From: DATARH01 sp963773625 | GTDB taxonomy: Bacteria > Pseudomonadota > Alphaproteobacteria > ATCC43930 > CGMCC-115725 | Direction: 5' to 3' | DNA: 64,000 bases | Assembly: GCA_963773625.1 (NCBI GenBank) | Contig: CAVZCJ010000002.1 | Span: forward strand, 45,341 to 109,340 | Part shown: in pieces, positions 25,960 to 36,180 of the stretch | Position numbering within the stretch: position 1 is the first letter of the stretch | Layout of the letters: every line of letters begins with the position of its first letter | Made by a program: the position numbers and the translations under genes | Notes under the pieces: model-generated | Told to the model about the DNA's origin: nothing | Seen by the model: the letters and a program-made list of their open reading frames with translations, nothing else | Database searches by the model: none

Positions 25960-27559
25960 ATGAACGCGAGCGGCAGGACACTCGAGTGCGAAGAAAAACG
26001 AAAAGCCGTGCCGGAAACGGATGCGCGCGACGCGATGGGCGATCATTTCCGCGACGGCGCGGCGATGATCCGTCAGCCATTCTGTGTCTACGGCGCCGAT
26101 GAGCGGCTTGTCGCCTACAATCAGGCCTTTGCCAGCCTCCATCTGCGTCCCGACGGCACCTGCCTGCTTTATCCTGGCATCGCCTTCCAGGAGATCATGG
26201 AGTGGCGGCAGGAGACGGGGTTCTTCGCCGATGCGCCGCACGAAGCACGATGTATCGGCGACCCACGAATACAAGCTCCGTCTGGGCGACGTGATCTATC
26301 AGCTCGCCGACGGGCGTTGGATGTTTGTCGACAACACGCCGCTGCCTGACGGCCGGCTCGCCTGCATCTGGAGCGACATCACCGCGGTCAAGGAAGCCGA
26401 GCGCCAGTTGTGGGAGCTGACCCGTAGCCTGCACCGCAGCCAGGACCACCTGTATGCCGCGCAGCGCGTCGCGCATGTCGGCAGCATCGAGCGCGATCTG
26501 CGCACCGGGGCTGTCGTCTGGACGCCGGAGATGTATCAAATCTTCGACCGCGATCCGGCGCTGCCGCCGCCGACCCGCGAAGAGGCGCCGAAGCTGTTTC
26601 ATCCGGAGGACCGGGCTCGCTACCGGGCGGTTATGGCCGCCGCGGAGGAGGGCAGCCCGGCGGCGCCGGCGGAATTTCGCGTCGTGCGCCCCGACGGCGG
26701 CATTCGTTGGGTCCATCATGAGTCCGATGTCGTGCCGGACGATGACGGAAAGCCGTGGTTGCGCGTCGGCACCTTTCGTGACGTCACGGAGATTCACGAA
26801 TATCAGGAGCGGCAGGCGGCGCTGAGGGAAGAACTGCTGGCGCGCGAGCGTCTCTCGGCGATGGGCTCGCTGACCGCCAAGGTGGCGCGCGATTTGCGCG
26901 ATCCACTGAGCACGATCAGGAATTCGCTGGTTCTGGTGCGTTGTGAGGCGTCTAGCCGAAACCCCAGCCGGCGCCCGCGCGCTGGACCGGATTGAGCGTA
27001 GCGCCAATCGCTGTAACCGGATCATTAGCGATTTGATCGAGTATTCGCACTCCAGCCCCTTGCGTTGCCGCGCGCATACGCTCGACGATTGGCTGCGCGA
27101 GCTGGCTGCAGACATTGCCCTTGCGGAACCGATGACGCTCAGGCTCGATCTCCGCGCACCGGTGCTTGTCGAGCTTGATCCTGGACGAATGCGCCGCGCG
27201 CTCGGCAATGTCATCGACAACGCGGCGCAAGCTTTGTCCGAATCGAGCGATCTCAATCGAGCGCCGAGGATCGCGCTTGCGCTCCCGCGCGAAAGGCCGC
27301 AACGCCGATTATCGAGATTACCGATAACGGGCTCGGCATCGCGCCGGAGATCCTCACACGCGCCTTCGAGCCGCTGTTCGGCACGCGCCGCTACGGTACC
27401 GGGCTGGGGTTGGCGACAACCCGGCAGATCGTCGAGCAGCATGGCGGCACGATCGAGCTGACCAGCCGACCCGGCATGGGAACCCGGGCGCGGATCTTGT
27501 TGCCGCTCGCGGCGAGCCTTACTGCCTCCCGAGGCGCGCCGATGTCCAACGCCGCCTGA
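25960..27559 (+). CDS. PAS-domain sensor histidine kinase with degenerate H-box (frameshifted)
   Basis: About 530 residues. The N-terminal PAS-like domain has FCVYGADERLVAYNQAFASL. A second PAS/PAC follows with VVRPDGGIRWVHHESDVVPD and GTFRDVTEIHEYQERQAA. The dimerisation helix reads MGSLTAKVARDLRDPLSTIR, where the usual HELRNP is RDLRDP: the phospho-accepting His is Arg (codon 26888-26890) and the Asn is Asp. The ATPase domain keeps the N-box ALGNVIDNAAQAL, the G1 box ITDNGLGIAPE and the G2 box GTGLGLATTRQIVEQHGG. Frame changes near 26240, 26935 and 27300 are needed. Start alternatives are ATG 25960 or 26035. No response regulator is adjacent. Confidence 0.75.
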
Positions 27560-27609
27560 ACGAGTCGATTGCCGATTGACGGCGGCCGCGTCGATCCGAT
27601 GATGGTCGT

Positions 27610-28369
27610 ATGCAGTTGTCTGTCGCTCTCCCGGCCCGGTTGCGACGCTGGGGCCGCGCCGTCGTCGATGGCGTGCTGCCGCCGCGCTGCCTGGCTTGCG
27701 GCGCGACGGTCGACGAGATCAACGCGCTATGCCCCAAGTGCTGGTCCGCGATAACTTTTTTCGCCCCGCCGTGGTGCGCGGTCTGCGGGTTTCCATTTCC
27801 GCATCCGATGGGCGAGGGCGCGATCTGCGGCGCCTGTGCCAGCCAGCCGCCGAGCTGGGACAGGGCGCGCTCGGTATTCCGCTATGATCGGCACAGTCGG
27901 CGTTTGGTGCTGATGCTGAAACACGGCGATCAGACCCATCTCAGCCGCGCATTCGGACAATGGATGAACCGGGCTGGCGGGGAGGTGCTCAGCCGAGCGC
28001 CGATCTGCTGGTGCCGGTGCCGCTGCATTGGACGCGGCTGTTCGGCCGCCGCTTCAACCAGGCGGCGCTCCTGGCGCAGGCGATCCATGCGGCGGGAGGC
28101 CCGCCGGTCGGCGCCGATTGGCTGGTGCGCCGCCGCCGCACGCCGTCGCAAGGACTGATGGGGCCGGCGGCGCGGGCGCGCAATGTGCGCGGCGCCTTCG
28201 CCCTGCGCCGCGGCCGCAGCGTCGAGGCGTAAGCGTGTGGTGCTTGATCGACGATGTACTGACGACCGGCGCGACGGCCGAGGAATGCGCGCGCATCCTG
28301 CGCCGTGAGGGAGCCGCTTCGGTCGGCGTGCTGGTGCTGGCGCGGGCGCTGCGCGCGGGAAGCAGCTAA
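27610..28369 (+). CDS. comF: ComF family phosphoribosyltransferase-like protein (frameshifted)
   Basis: About 253 residues from ATG 27610. The N-terminal zinc-binding part has LPPRCLACGATVDE and ALCPKCW, then CAVCGFPF and CGACA. The PRTase-like part follows in other frames: DLLVPVPLHWTRLFGRRFNQ and the PRPP loop VWCLIDDVLTTGATAEEC. Frame changes are needed near 27985 and 28225. ComF is required for DNA uptake in naturally competent bacteria, and its homologues (GntX) are common elsewhere with poorly defined roles. It starts an alphaproteobacterial gene group with grxC and the nitrilase. Confidence 0.82.
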
Positions 28370-28442
28370 GCCTTTCCTCGGGTTTGCAGAACGCGCGGTT
28401 TCGCGCCATATGTGGCGGGCCGCGAAAGTTGGGACGAAGACG

Positions 28443-28703
28443 ATGGCCGAGGTCGATATCTACACGACGATGTGGTGCCCCTATTGCGCCCGCGCCAAAT
28501 CGCTGCTGGAAAAGAAGGGCGTCGCCTATCACGAAATCAGCCTCGACGAGGAGCCGGGGCGGCGCGCCGAGATGGTCGAGCGCGCGCATGGCGGGCGCAC
28601 CGTGCCGCAGATCTTCATCAACGGGGAGCATGTCGGCGGCTGCGACGACATCTACGCGCTCGACCGGGCCGGTAAGCTCGACGCGAAGTTGGGGATAGGC
28701 TGA
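28443..28703 (+). CDS. grxC: glutaredoxin 3
   Basis: 86 residues from ATG 28443. The active site is TTMWCPYCARAKSLL, with the dithiol CPYC. The glutathione-binding segments RTVPQIFINGEHVGGCDDIY are conserved (cis-Pro after Val, GGCDD). It reduces disulfides and protein-glutathione adducts in the cytoplasm. The stop overlaps the ATG of the next gene (TGATG), so the nitrilase-family gene is translationally coupled to it. Confidence 0.95.
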   Translation: MAEVDIYTTMWCPYCARAKSLLEKKGVAYHEISLDEEPGRRAEMVERAHGGRTVPQIFINGEHVGGCDDIYALDRAGKLDAKLGIG

Positions 28704-29594
28704 TGCCAAATGGCGCAAAGACAAACGCGGAGTTCACCGTCGCCTGCGTTCAGTTCACCGCCGGCCCCGATCCCGAGCCCAATATCGCCGTCGTCTCGGA
28801 GCTGATCCGCCGCGCTCGCGATGCCGGCGCCGACTTCATCACCACGCCCGAGGCCAGCAATTTCATCGAAAGCGGACAGAAGCGGCGCGAGAAGGCGCGC
28901 CGCGAAGCCGACGACCCGTTTCTCGTGGCGATGCGCGAGCTGGCGCGCGAAACCGGCGCGTGGATTCTCGTCGGGTCGCTGGTGATCGACCCCTCGGGTG
29001 AGCCCGGCGCCGCCGAGGGCGAGAACCGGCTGGCCAACCGCTCGTTCCTGCTCGATTCCAACGGCAGCATCGGTCGCGAAATACGACAAAATCCATCTGT
29101 TCGACATCGACTTGCCCAATGGCGAGAGCATCCGCGAGAGCAACGCCTATCGGCCAGGGCACCGCACGGTGATCGCCGAAACGCCGTGGGGCAAGCTCGG
29201 CATGACCGTGTGTTACGACGTGCGCTTCCCGCATCTCTACCGAATGCTGGCGCAAGCCGGCGCGGATTTTCTTTCGGTGCCGTCGGTCTTCACCGTGCCG
29301 ACCGGGAAGGCGCATTGGGAGGTGCTGCTGCGCTCGCGGGCGATCGAGAACGGCGCCTTTGTCTTCGCTCCGGCGCAAACCGGCGAGCACACCGGCGGCC
29401 GCAAGAGCTATGGCCACTCGCTGATCGTCGATCCATGGGGCGAGGTGCTGGCCGAAGGCGGCGAGGGGGTCGGTATCATCACCGCCAGGATTGACCCGGC
29501 GCGGATCGCTAAGGTGCGCGGCAACCTGCCCTCGCTGCGGCACGACCGCGATTTCACCCCGCCGGAGATCGCCCGTCCGCTCGCCGCGGAATAG
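28703..29594 (+). CDS. carbon-nitrogen hydrolase, Nit2/omega-amidase type (frameshifted near 29085)
   Basis: About 296 residues. The nitrilase catalytic triad is complete: Glu in FITTPEASNFI, Lys in KYDKIHLFDIDLP (reached after a one-base frame change), and Cys in MTVCYDVRFPHLYR. The C-terminal HSLIVDPWGEVLAEGGEGVG is typical. Family members deaminate small amides, including alpha-ketoglutaramate and deaminated glutathione. The second fits the position directly coupled to grxC, and this is inference. It is followed by DUF1178 on the same strand, a common arrangement in alphaproteobacteria. Confidence 0.88.
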
Positions 29595-29596
29595 CG

Positions 29597-30130
29597 CTAC
29601 GGCAGCTTGCCCAGAGGGCCGTTGACTGCGGCGATGCGTTGAACGACGGCCGGGCGCGGCGAGGCGATTTCGCCTTGCTCGAACGCGACGACCGTGAGGG
29701 AGGCGAAGGCGTCGAGCAGCTCGCCGGGCCGCAGCAGGAAATCCGGGTTGCGTGGCTGGCCGAAACGCTCGTTGCCCAACGCGAAGGTCTCGTAGATGAC
29801 CGCGCCGCCCGGTGCCAGAGCGCCGACGATCGCCGGGAGGAGCGGGCGGTGCAAGTAGTTGGTGACGACGATCCCGTCATAGCCGCCGCCGAGCCGCCAG
29901 GGCTCGCCGGTTTCGAGATCGATCTGTTCGACCGTGCAGCGCGGGCCGGCAAGGGCAGACAGGGCCGTGATATCGCGGTCGACCGCGCGGACGCGAAAAC
30001 CGCGATCGAGAAGCAACTTGGTGTGGCGCCCGCTGCCGGCGGCGAGGTCGAGCACCAGCCCGCCCGGCCGGAGCAAAGCCAGGTGCCGCAAAACCCAGGC
30101 GGAACAGGCCTCTTCACCTTTCGTTAGCAC
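29597..30130 (-). CDS. class I SAM-dependent methyltransferase
   Basis: 177 residues from the GTG at 30130 (LTKGEEACSAWVLRHLALL). Motif I is LVLDLAAGSGRHTKLLLDRG followed by VRAVDRDI with the acidic ribose-binding residue. Motif II-like YDGIVVTNYLHRPLLPAIV and PGGAVIYETFALGNERFGQP follow. It resembles TehB-like and other small-molecule methyltransferases, and the substrate is unknown. It lies antiparallel between the nitrilase and DUF1178 genes, with its stop two bases from the nitrilase stop. Confidence 0.75.
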   Translation of the reverse strand: MLTKGEEACSAWVLRHLALLRPGGLVLDLAAGSGRHTKLLLDRGFRVRAVDRDITALSALAGPRCTVEQIDLETGEPWRLGGGYDGIVVTNYLHRPLLPAIVGALAPGGAVIYETFALGNERFGQPRNPDFLLRPGELLDAFASLTVVAFEQGEIASPRPAVVQRIAAVNGPLGKLP

Positions 30131-30195
30131 GGCTGGGCCACGATTGCTAAGGGCCCTTGCAGCGTTGTACAAGGAGGGCCGAGGAGGTCCGGTTG

Positions 30196-30603
30196 ATGAT
30201 CCGGTTTTCGCTCCGCTGCGCTTCGGGGCATGAATTCGAGGCGTGGTTTCGCAGCGGCGAGGGGTACGAGGCGCAGCAAAAGGCGCGCGAGATCGCTTGT
30301 CCGGATTGCGGCGATACCCAGGTCGAGAAGGCGCTGATGGCGCCGAGCATCGGCCGCTCGCGCGACAGCGCGCCGATCTCTCCGGCGCAGCTGCGTTCCG
30401 CCTTGGTCGAGCTGCGGCGGCAGGTCGAGAGCCATTGCGACTATGTCGGCCCGCAATTCGCCGAGGAAGCACGGCGCATTCATTACGGTGAGAGCGATCC
30501 GCGCGGCATTTATGGCGAGGCGACAACCGACAAATCGCGCGAATTGGCCGAGGAAGGGATCAAGTTCGGCCGCATCCCTTGGGTCCAGACGCCCGACGCC
30601 TAG
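30196..30603 (+). CDS. DUF1178 family zinc-ribbon-like protein
   Basis: 135 residues from ATG 30196. It starts MIRFSLRCASGHEFEAWFRS, with a second Cys pair in IACPDCGDTQVEKALMAP, forming a likely zinc ribbon. The middle QVESHCDYVGPQFAEEARRI and the end DPRGIYGEATTDKSRELAEE are the DUF1178 signature. No function is established. The GGAGG site just upstream supports the start. Confidence 0.88.
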   Translation: MIRFSLRCASGHEFEAWFRSGEGYEAQQKAREIACPDCGDTQVEKALMAPSIGRSRDSAPISPAQLRSALVELRRQVESHCDYVGPQFAEEARRIHYGESDPRGIYGEATTDKSRELAEEGIKFGRIPWVQTPDA

Positions 30604-30605
30604 CC

Positions 30606-31355
30606 TCATCGCGGCTTCACCGCCACCAGCATGTAATTGACCGACAGATCGTCGGTCTGTGCCCAGTCGCCGCGCGTGATCCGGTAGCGCAGCCCTTTTA
30701 GCCGTGTGGCGACAAGCCCCGCGCGGCGCAGCCCCAACACGAATTCCGAGGGCCGCAGGAAGCGGTTCCAGTCATGCGTGCCGCGCGGCAGCCAGCGCAT
30801 CAGATATTCGGCGCCCGCGATGGCCAGCGCATAGGATTGGGGAGTCCGGTTGATCGTCGCTCCAATTAAGGCGCCGCCGGGCTTTAGAAGACTTCCGCAG
30901 GCGGCAAGGAATGACTGCGGATCGGGGAGGTGCTCGACGATTTCGAGCGCGAGCACGACATCGAAGCACCCATGTCCGCGTCGTCGCGCCAGCGCGCCGA
31001 CCGTCGTGGTGCGATAATCGATTTTGAGGCCAGCGGCTTTGCCATGGGCTTTTGCGACGCCGATCGCTTTGGCGTCGGCGTCGATTGCAGTGACCTCGAA
31101 TCCGAGCCGTGCCATCGGCTCAGCGATCAACCCGCCGCCGCAGCCGATATCGGCGAGGGCCAGTCCGGCAAACGGCTCGAGCGAGCGCGAGTCTCGAGCG
31201 AAGTGGCTAGCCAGCTCGTCATGGATAAATCGAAGGCGCGCGGGATTCAGACGGTGCAGCGGGCGGAAACTGCCGGCCGGATCCCACCAGCTCGCCGCCT
31301 GAGCCGCGAAACGCGCGACTTCAGCCGGGTCGACCGTCTCGCGGCTTGCCCTCAT
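30606..31355 (-). CDS. ubiG: 3-demethylubiquinol/2-polyprenyl-6-hydroxyphenol O-methyltransferase UbiG
   Basis: 249 residues from ATG 31355. It has the UbiG opening ETVDPAEVARFAAQAASWWD and GSFRPLHRLNPARLRFI, the SAM motif ALADIGCGGGLIAEPMARLG, then FDVVLALEIVEHLPDPQSFL and GALIGATINRTPQSYALAIA. It performs both O-methylations of ubiquinone biosynthesis at the membrane surface. The stop is two bases from the convergent DUF1178 stop, and the gene is divergent from lysC. Confidence 0.95.
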   Translation of the reverse strand: MRASRETVDPAEVARFAAQAASWWDPAGSFRPLHRLNPARLRFIHDELASHFARDSRSLEPFAGLALADIGCGGGLIAEPMARLGFEVTAIDADAKAIGVAKAHGKAAGLKIDYRTTTVGALARRRGHGCFDVVLALEIVEHLPDPQSFLAACGSLLKPGGALIGATINRTPQSYALAIAGAEYLMRWLPRGTHDWNRFLRPSEFVLGLRRAGLVATRLKGLRYRITRGDWAQTDDLSVNYMLVAVKPR

Positions 31356-31465
31356 GCCGCCGAATTCCCTCGTTAAAGTGGTTTAGAGCGCCGCAAAAGA
31401 GTATGCGGGGGATATGGCGCCGACAATATCGGCGTAGAACCTATGCGGGGGACTTGCGAAGAGCG

Positions 31466-32689
31466 ATGGCGCGTATCGTCCAGAAATTTGGCGGCACCTC
31501 GGTGGCTGATATCGAGCGCATCAGAAATGCCGCCGCGACGGTGAAGCGCGCGGTCGACGCCGGCAATGAGGTCGTCGTCGTCGTCTCGGCGATGGCTGGG
31601 GCGACCAACCAACTCGTCGCGTGGACGCGGGAGATCAGCAAGCTCCACGATGACAGCGAATACGACACCGTCGTCGCCAGCGGCGAGCAGGTGACGGCGG
31701 GGCTGATGGCATTGGCCTTGCAAAACTTGGGGATCGACGCGCGATCTTGGCTCGGCTGGCAGATTCCGATCCGCACCAATGGGGTGCACGGCAAGGCGCG
31801 AATCGAGTCGATCGAAACGCAGGAACTCGATCGTCTCCTTGGCGAAGGCCAGGTCGCCGTCGTTGCGGGGTTTCAGGGGTTGGGGCCGGGTGGGCGTATT
31901 ACGACCTTGGGCCGCGGGGGGTCCGACACCTCGGCGGTCGCGCTGGCGGCGGAGCTCAGGGCTGATCGTTGCGACATCTTCACCGATGTCGACGGCATTT
32001 ATACGACCGACCCGCGTATCGTTGCGAAAGCGAGGAAGCTCGATAAAATCACCTTCGAGGAAATGCTTGAGATGGCGTCGCAAGGCGCCCGGGTGCTGGA
32101 GACGCGCTCGGTCGCGATGGCAATGAACAACCGGGTGCGTCTACAGGTGCTGTCGAGTTTTATCGACACACCGGGAACGCTTGTCGTCGACGAGGATGAG
32201 ATAGTGGAAAACAGGGTGGTCAGCGGCATTGCTTATAGCCGCGACGAGGCAAAGATCACGGTCGAGCATGTCGCCGACAAGCCGGGCGTCGCCGCGGCTA
32301 TTTTCGGACCGCTCGCCGACAACGCGATCAATGTCGATATGATTGTGCAGAACGTCTCGGCGGACGGAGCGACGACCGATCTGACCTTTACCGTCGGCCG
32401 CAGCGACCTCGAGCGCGCGTTGAGCGTACTCGAGGAAAAGCGCAAGACGCTGGGCTTCAAAGCGCTCAAGCCCGATTCCAACGTCGTCAAAATCTCGGTA
32501 ATCGGCGTCGGCATGCGTAGCCATGCCGGCGTTGCCCAACAGATGTTCAAGACCCTCGCGGAGCGCGGGATCAACATCCAGGTGATCTCAACGTCGGAAA
32601 TCAAAGTCAGCGTGCTGATCGCCGCCGATTACACGGAGTTGGCGCTCAGGGCGTTGCACACCGCCTACGGGCTCGACGCCGCCGGATGA
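31466..32689 (+). CDS. lysC: aspartate kinase
   Basis: 407 residues from ATG 31466 (ARIVQKFGGTSVADIERIR). The kinase domain has the KFGGTS phosphate loop, VVVVVSAMAGATNQLV, TLGRGGSDTSAVALAAELRA and CDIFTDVDGIYTTDPRI. Two ACT domains at the C-terminus (about 265-400) include DKPGVAAAIFGPLADNAINV and ISTSEIKVSVLIAADYTELA. They make it a feedback-regulated monofunctional enzyme for the lysine, threonine and methionine branch. It overlaps the next gene by the ATGA arrangement at 32686, so translation is coupled. Confidence 0.95.
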   Translation: MARIVQKFGGTSVADIERIRNAAATVKRAVDAGNEVVVVVSAMAGATNQLVAWTREISKLHDDSEYDTVVASGEQVTAGLMALALQNLGIDARSWLGWQIPIRTNGVHGKARIESIETQELDRLLGEGQVAVVAGFQGLGPGGRITTLGRGGSDTSAVALAAELRADRCDIFTDVDGIYTTDPRIVAKARKLDKITFEEMLEMASQGARVLETRSVAMAMNNRVRLQVLSSFIDTPGTLVVDEDEIVENRVVSGIAYSRDEAKITVEHVADKPGVAAAIFGPLADNAINVDMIVQNVSADGATTDLTFTVGRSDLERALSVLEEKRKTLGFKALKPDSNVVKISVIGVGMRSHAGVAQQMFKTLAERGINIQVISTSEIKVSVLIAADYTELALRALHTAYGLDAAG

Positions 32690-33774
32690 CCGCGGAATTC
32701 GTCACCTCGGACAAGCGCGAAGCTCGCGCGCAAGCAAACATCCCGCGTAGCCCAGCGCGGGCCGAGCTCGATCGGCTGTGGAAGCGCGGCCGCGACTTCC
32801 TTGGCACCGAGCTCGCCATCATGGGTGGGGCGATGACTTGGGTGTCAGAGCGTAATCTTGTCGCGGCGATTTCCAACGCTGGCGGGTTCGGCGTCATTGC
32901 GTCGGGGACGATGTCGCCCGAGTTGCTCGACACGGAGATTGCCGCGACGGCAGCGCTCACGGACCGGCCGTTCGGGGTCAATCTGATCACAATGCACCCG
33001 CAGCTCTTCGAGTTGATCGATGTTTGCCTCGCCCGGTCGGTTGGCCATATCGTGCTCGCGGGCGGGTTGCCGCCGGGCGCTGCGATCGCCCGCATCAGAG
33101 ATGGCGGCGCCCGGGCAGTGTGCTTCGCCCCGGCGTTAGTCATCGCCAAGAAGCTGGTGCGCAGCGGCGCCGAGGCGATTGTCATCGAGGGCAGCGAGGC
33201 AGGCGGGCATATCGGCCCGGTGTCCACGGCGGTTTTGGCCCAGGAAGTTCTCCCGCACGTGAGCGAGGTGCCGGTCTTTGTCGCCGGGGGAATCGGGCGC
33301 GGCGAAGCCATCCTCTCCTACCTCGAAATGGGTGCGGCGGGGGTGCAGCTCGGGACCCGCTTCGTGTGTGCCTACGAGTCGATTGCTCACCCGAATTTCA
33401 AGCGCGCCTTCATCCGTGCCTCGGCCCGCGACGCGGTGCCGTCGATACAGCTCGATACCCGCTTTCCGGTGATCCCGGTGCGCGCGCTTTCCAACCCCGC
33501 GACTGAGCGCTTTGCTGCGACGCAGCGCGCGGTGATCGAGCGGTTTTCGCGGGGAGAACTGTCGCAAAAGGACGCGCAGCTCGAGATCGAGCATTTCTGG
33601 GCCGGGGCGCTGCGCCGCGCGGTGATCGACGGCGATGTCGAAGCCGGTTCGCTGATGGCTGGCCAGAGCGTGGGTCTGGTCAGCCGTGAGCAAAGCACGG
33701 TCGAGATCCTCGACGAGCTTGTTGCGCAGGCGCTGTCGGTGGTCGAGGGAAGGCGGCGGGATCGCGGCGAATGA
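32686..33774 (+). CDS. nitronate monooxygenase-like flavoprotein
   Basis: 362 residues from ATG 32686, overlapping the lysC stop. The FMN-binding TIM barrel is indicated by IMGGAMTWVSERNLVAAISN, AGGFGVIASGTMSPELL, IVIEGSEAGGHIGPVST, VPVFVAGGIGRGEAILSYLE and GAAGVQLGTRFVCAYE. These match the 2-nitropropane dioxygenase family. Members oxidise nitronates or reduce enoyl substrates (FabK type); the real substrate is unknown. Its fixed position between lysC and ptsP suggests a housekeeping role. Confidence 0.85.
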   Translation: MTAEFVTSDKREARAQANIPRSPARAELDRLWKRGRDFLGTELAIMGGAMTWVSERNLVAAISNAGGFGVIASGTMSPELLDTEIAATAALTDRPFGVNLITMHPQLFELIDVCLARSVGHIVLAGGLPPGAAIARIRDGGARAVCFAPALVIAKKLVRSGAEAIVIEGSEAGGHIGPVSTAVLAQEVLPHVSEVPVFVAGGIGRGEAILSYLEMGAAGVQLGTRFVCAYESIAHPNFKRAFIRASARDAVPSIQLDTRFPVIPVRALSNPATERFAATQRAVIERFSRGELSQKDAQLEIEHFWAGALRRAVIDGDVEAGSLMAGQSVGLVSREQSTVEILDELVAQALSVVEGRRRDRGE

Positions 33775-36113
33775 ACGATACCGCGCCTACCACTCCCGCA
33801 GCGAAACCGCCGGCACCGGCGGCTGGCCCGCCGGCTGTCGCCCCACAACCGGCCACGGCTGGCGCCGGAACTCGCCGGCTGCTCCGCCGCCTGCGCGACG
33901 TCATGGCCGGGTCGGGTAATGCGCAGGAGCGGCTTGACCGGATCGTCCGCATTGTCGCGGCCGAGATGGTTGCCGAGGTTTGCTCGGCGTATGTGATGCG
34001 AGCCGGCGAGGTGCTCGAACTCTTCGCCACCGAAGGGTTGCGGCGCGAAGCGGTGCACCGCACGAGGTTGCGCGTTGGCGAGGGCCTTGTCGGCGTCATC
34101 GCCGCGACCGCGCGGCCGCTAGCGCTGGCCGATGCCCAAGCGCATCCCGATTTTGCCTACCGCCCGAAACCGGCGAGGAGATCTATCACTCGCTGATGGG
34201 GGTGCCGGTGCTGCGCGGCGGCCGGGTGCTCGGCGTGCTGGTCGTGCAAAACCGCACGTTGCGCCACTACACCGAGGACGAGATCGAGATCGCGCAGACG
34301 ATCGCGATGATCGTCGCCGAGCTCGTCGCCAGCGGCGAGCTAGTGAACCCGCTGGAGATGGCGCAGAGCAACAGCGGTGCGCTTTTGCCGCTGCGGCTCG
34401 ACGGCATTCGCCTCAATGAGGGGCTGGCGATCGGGCCGGCGGTGCTGCACACGCCCAAGCTGGTGATTCGACAGGTCGTCGCCGAGGATGTCGCCGCCGA
34501 ACTCGATCGGCTGCGTCGCGCGGTGGATGCGATGCAGAGCCAGATCGACGATCTGGTCGCTGCCAGCCGGCGACTCGGCACCGGCGAGCATCGCGACATC
34601 ATCGAGACCTACCGGATGTTCGCGGCCGACCGTGGCTGGCTCAACCGCATCGTCGAGGCGGTGCGGAGCGGCCTGACCGCAGAAGCCGCGGTGCAGAAGA
34701 TCAGCGAGGAGAACCGCACTCGCATGCTGCAGATCGGCGATCCCTATCTGCGCGAGCGGCTCCTCGATCTGGAGGACCTCGCCAACCGGCTGCAGACCTA
34801 TCTGGCCGGCGGAGCAGTGGGCGCCGATCTCGGTGAACTGCCGCCCGAGTTCATTCTGGTCGCGCAAGTCGATGGGGCCGGCGGAGCTGCTCGACTACGC
34901 GCATCGTCGGGTTCGCGGGTTGGTGCTGGAGGAGGGTTCGCCAACCGCGCATGTCGCGATCGTCGCGCGCGCCTTCGACATCCCGGTTGTCGGACGCGTC
35001 GAGGATGCGACCGCCCGCACCGAGCCGGGCGACATCATCATCGTCGATGGCGACCACGGGCAGGTGCTGATCCGCCCGAGCGAGGATCTGCACCAATCGA
35101 TTGTCGACGCCGTCGCCGAGCGGACTCGCCGCCGCGCCTATTACGGGACGCTGCGCGACCAGCCGGCGGTCACTCGTGACGGCGTGCCGGTGCGACTGCT
35201 CCTCAATGCGGGCCTATTGATCGATCTGGTGCAGGTCGCGGCGACCGGCGCTGAGGGTGTTGGGCTGTTCCGTACCGAGATTCCGCTGCTGACCCGCGAT
35301 GCCTTTCCCGACGTCGCGGACCAGACTGGATTCTATCGCCGTGCCTACGAACAAATGGGAGGGCGGCCGATCATTTTCCGCACGCTCGATATCGGCGGCG
35401 ACAAGGTGCTGCCGTATCTCAGCCACACCGCCGAGGATAATCCGGCGATGGGCTGGCGAGCGATCCGCATCGGGCTGGATCGCCCCGCGATGTTGCGCCA
35501 GCAGCTGCGCGCGCTGCTCCGTGCCGCCGCCGGCCGCGACCTTTGGGTCAAGTTCCCGATGATCGCCGAAGTCGCCGAACTGGAGCGGGCGCAGGCGCTG
35601 CTGGAGCGTGAGCGCGGACGCGCCGAGGCCGAAGGTTATGAACCGCCGCGCTCCGTGAAGGTTGGCGTTATGCTCGAGGTGCCATCGTTGCTGTGGCAGT
35701 TGCCGGCCCTGCTCGAGCGAATTGATTTCCTGTCGATCGGTACCAACGATCTTGCCCAGTTTCTGTTCGCGTGCGACCGGGGCAATCCGCGGCTTGCCGA
35801 CCGGTACGATCTGTTGTCGTCGCCGATGGTGATGCTGTTCCGCGAGGTGATCGCACGCTGCGCCGCGGCCCAGGTGCCGCTCAGCATGTGCGGCGAGATG
35901 GCGGGCAACCCGATCGAGGCGATGATGCTGATCGGGCTCGGCTTCCGCACGCTTTCGTTGACCGCGACCGCACTCGGGCCGGTCAAGACGATGATCCGCA
36001 CCCTCGATGCCGGCGAACTCGGTTGCTATCTCGACGAGATCGGCGGGCGTCCCGACCACTCGCTACGCCGTCGGCTGGCGACTTACGCCCGGGACCACGG
36101 GGTCACCCTGTGA
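33771..36113 (+). CDS. ptsP: phosphoenolpyruvate-protein phosphotransferase PtsP, EI-Ntr (frameshifted)
   Basis: About 780 residues from ATG 33771, overlapping the previous stop by four bases. A Pro/Ala-rich N-terminus precedes a GAF domain (about 40-175; VGEGLVGVIAATARPLALAD, YHSLMGVPVLRGGRVLGVLV). Next come the EI N-terminal domain, the phosphorylated His in EEGSPTAHVAIVARAFDIPV, and the PEP-binding barrel with FRTLDIGGDKVLPYL, FLSIGTNDLAQFLFACDR and LSMCGEMAGNPIEAMMLIGL. It feeds the nitrogen-related PTS, which uses phosphate as a signal rather than for sugar uptake. Frame changes near 34165 (missing G in FAYRPETGEE) and 34870 interrupt it. Confidence 0.92.
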
Positions 36114-36180
36114 GGGGCGGGTTGGATTGGACAGTGGTCGCCCGGACTTGTATAGACACTGACGAAAGCGAGAACGCGGC

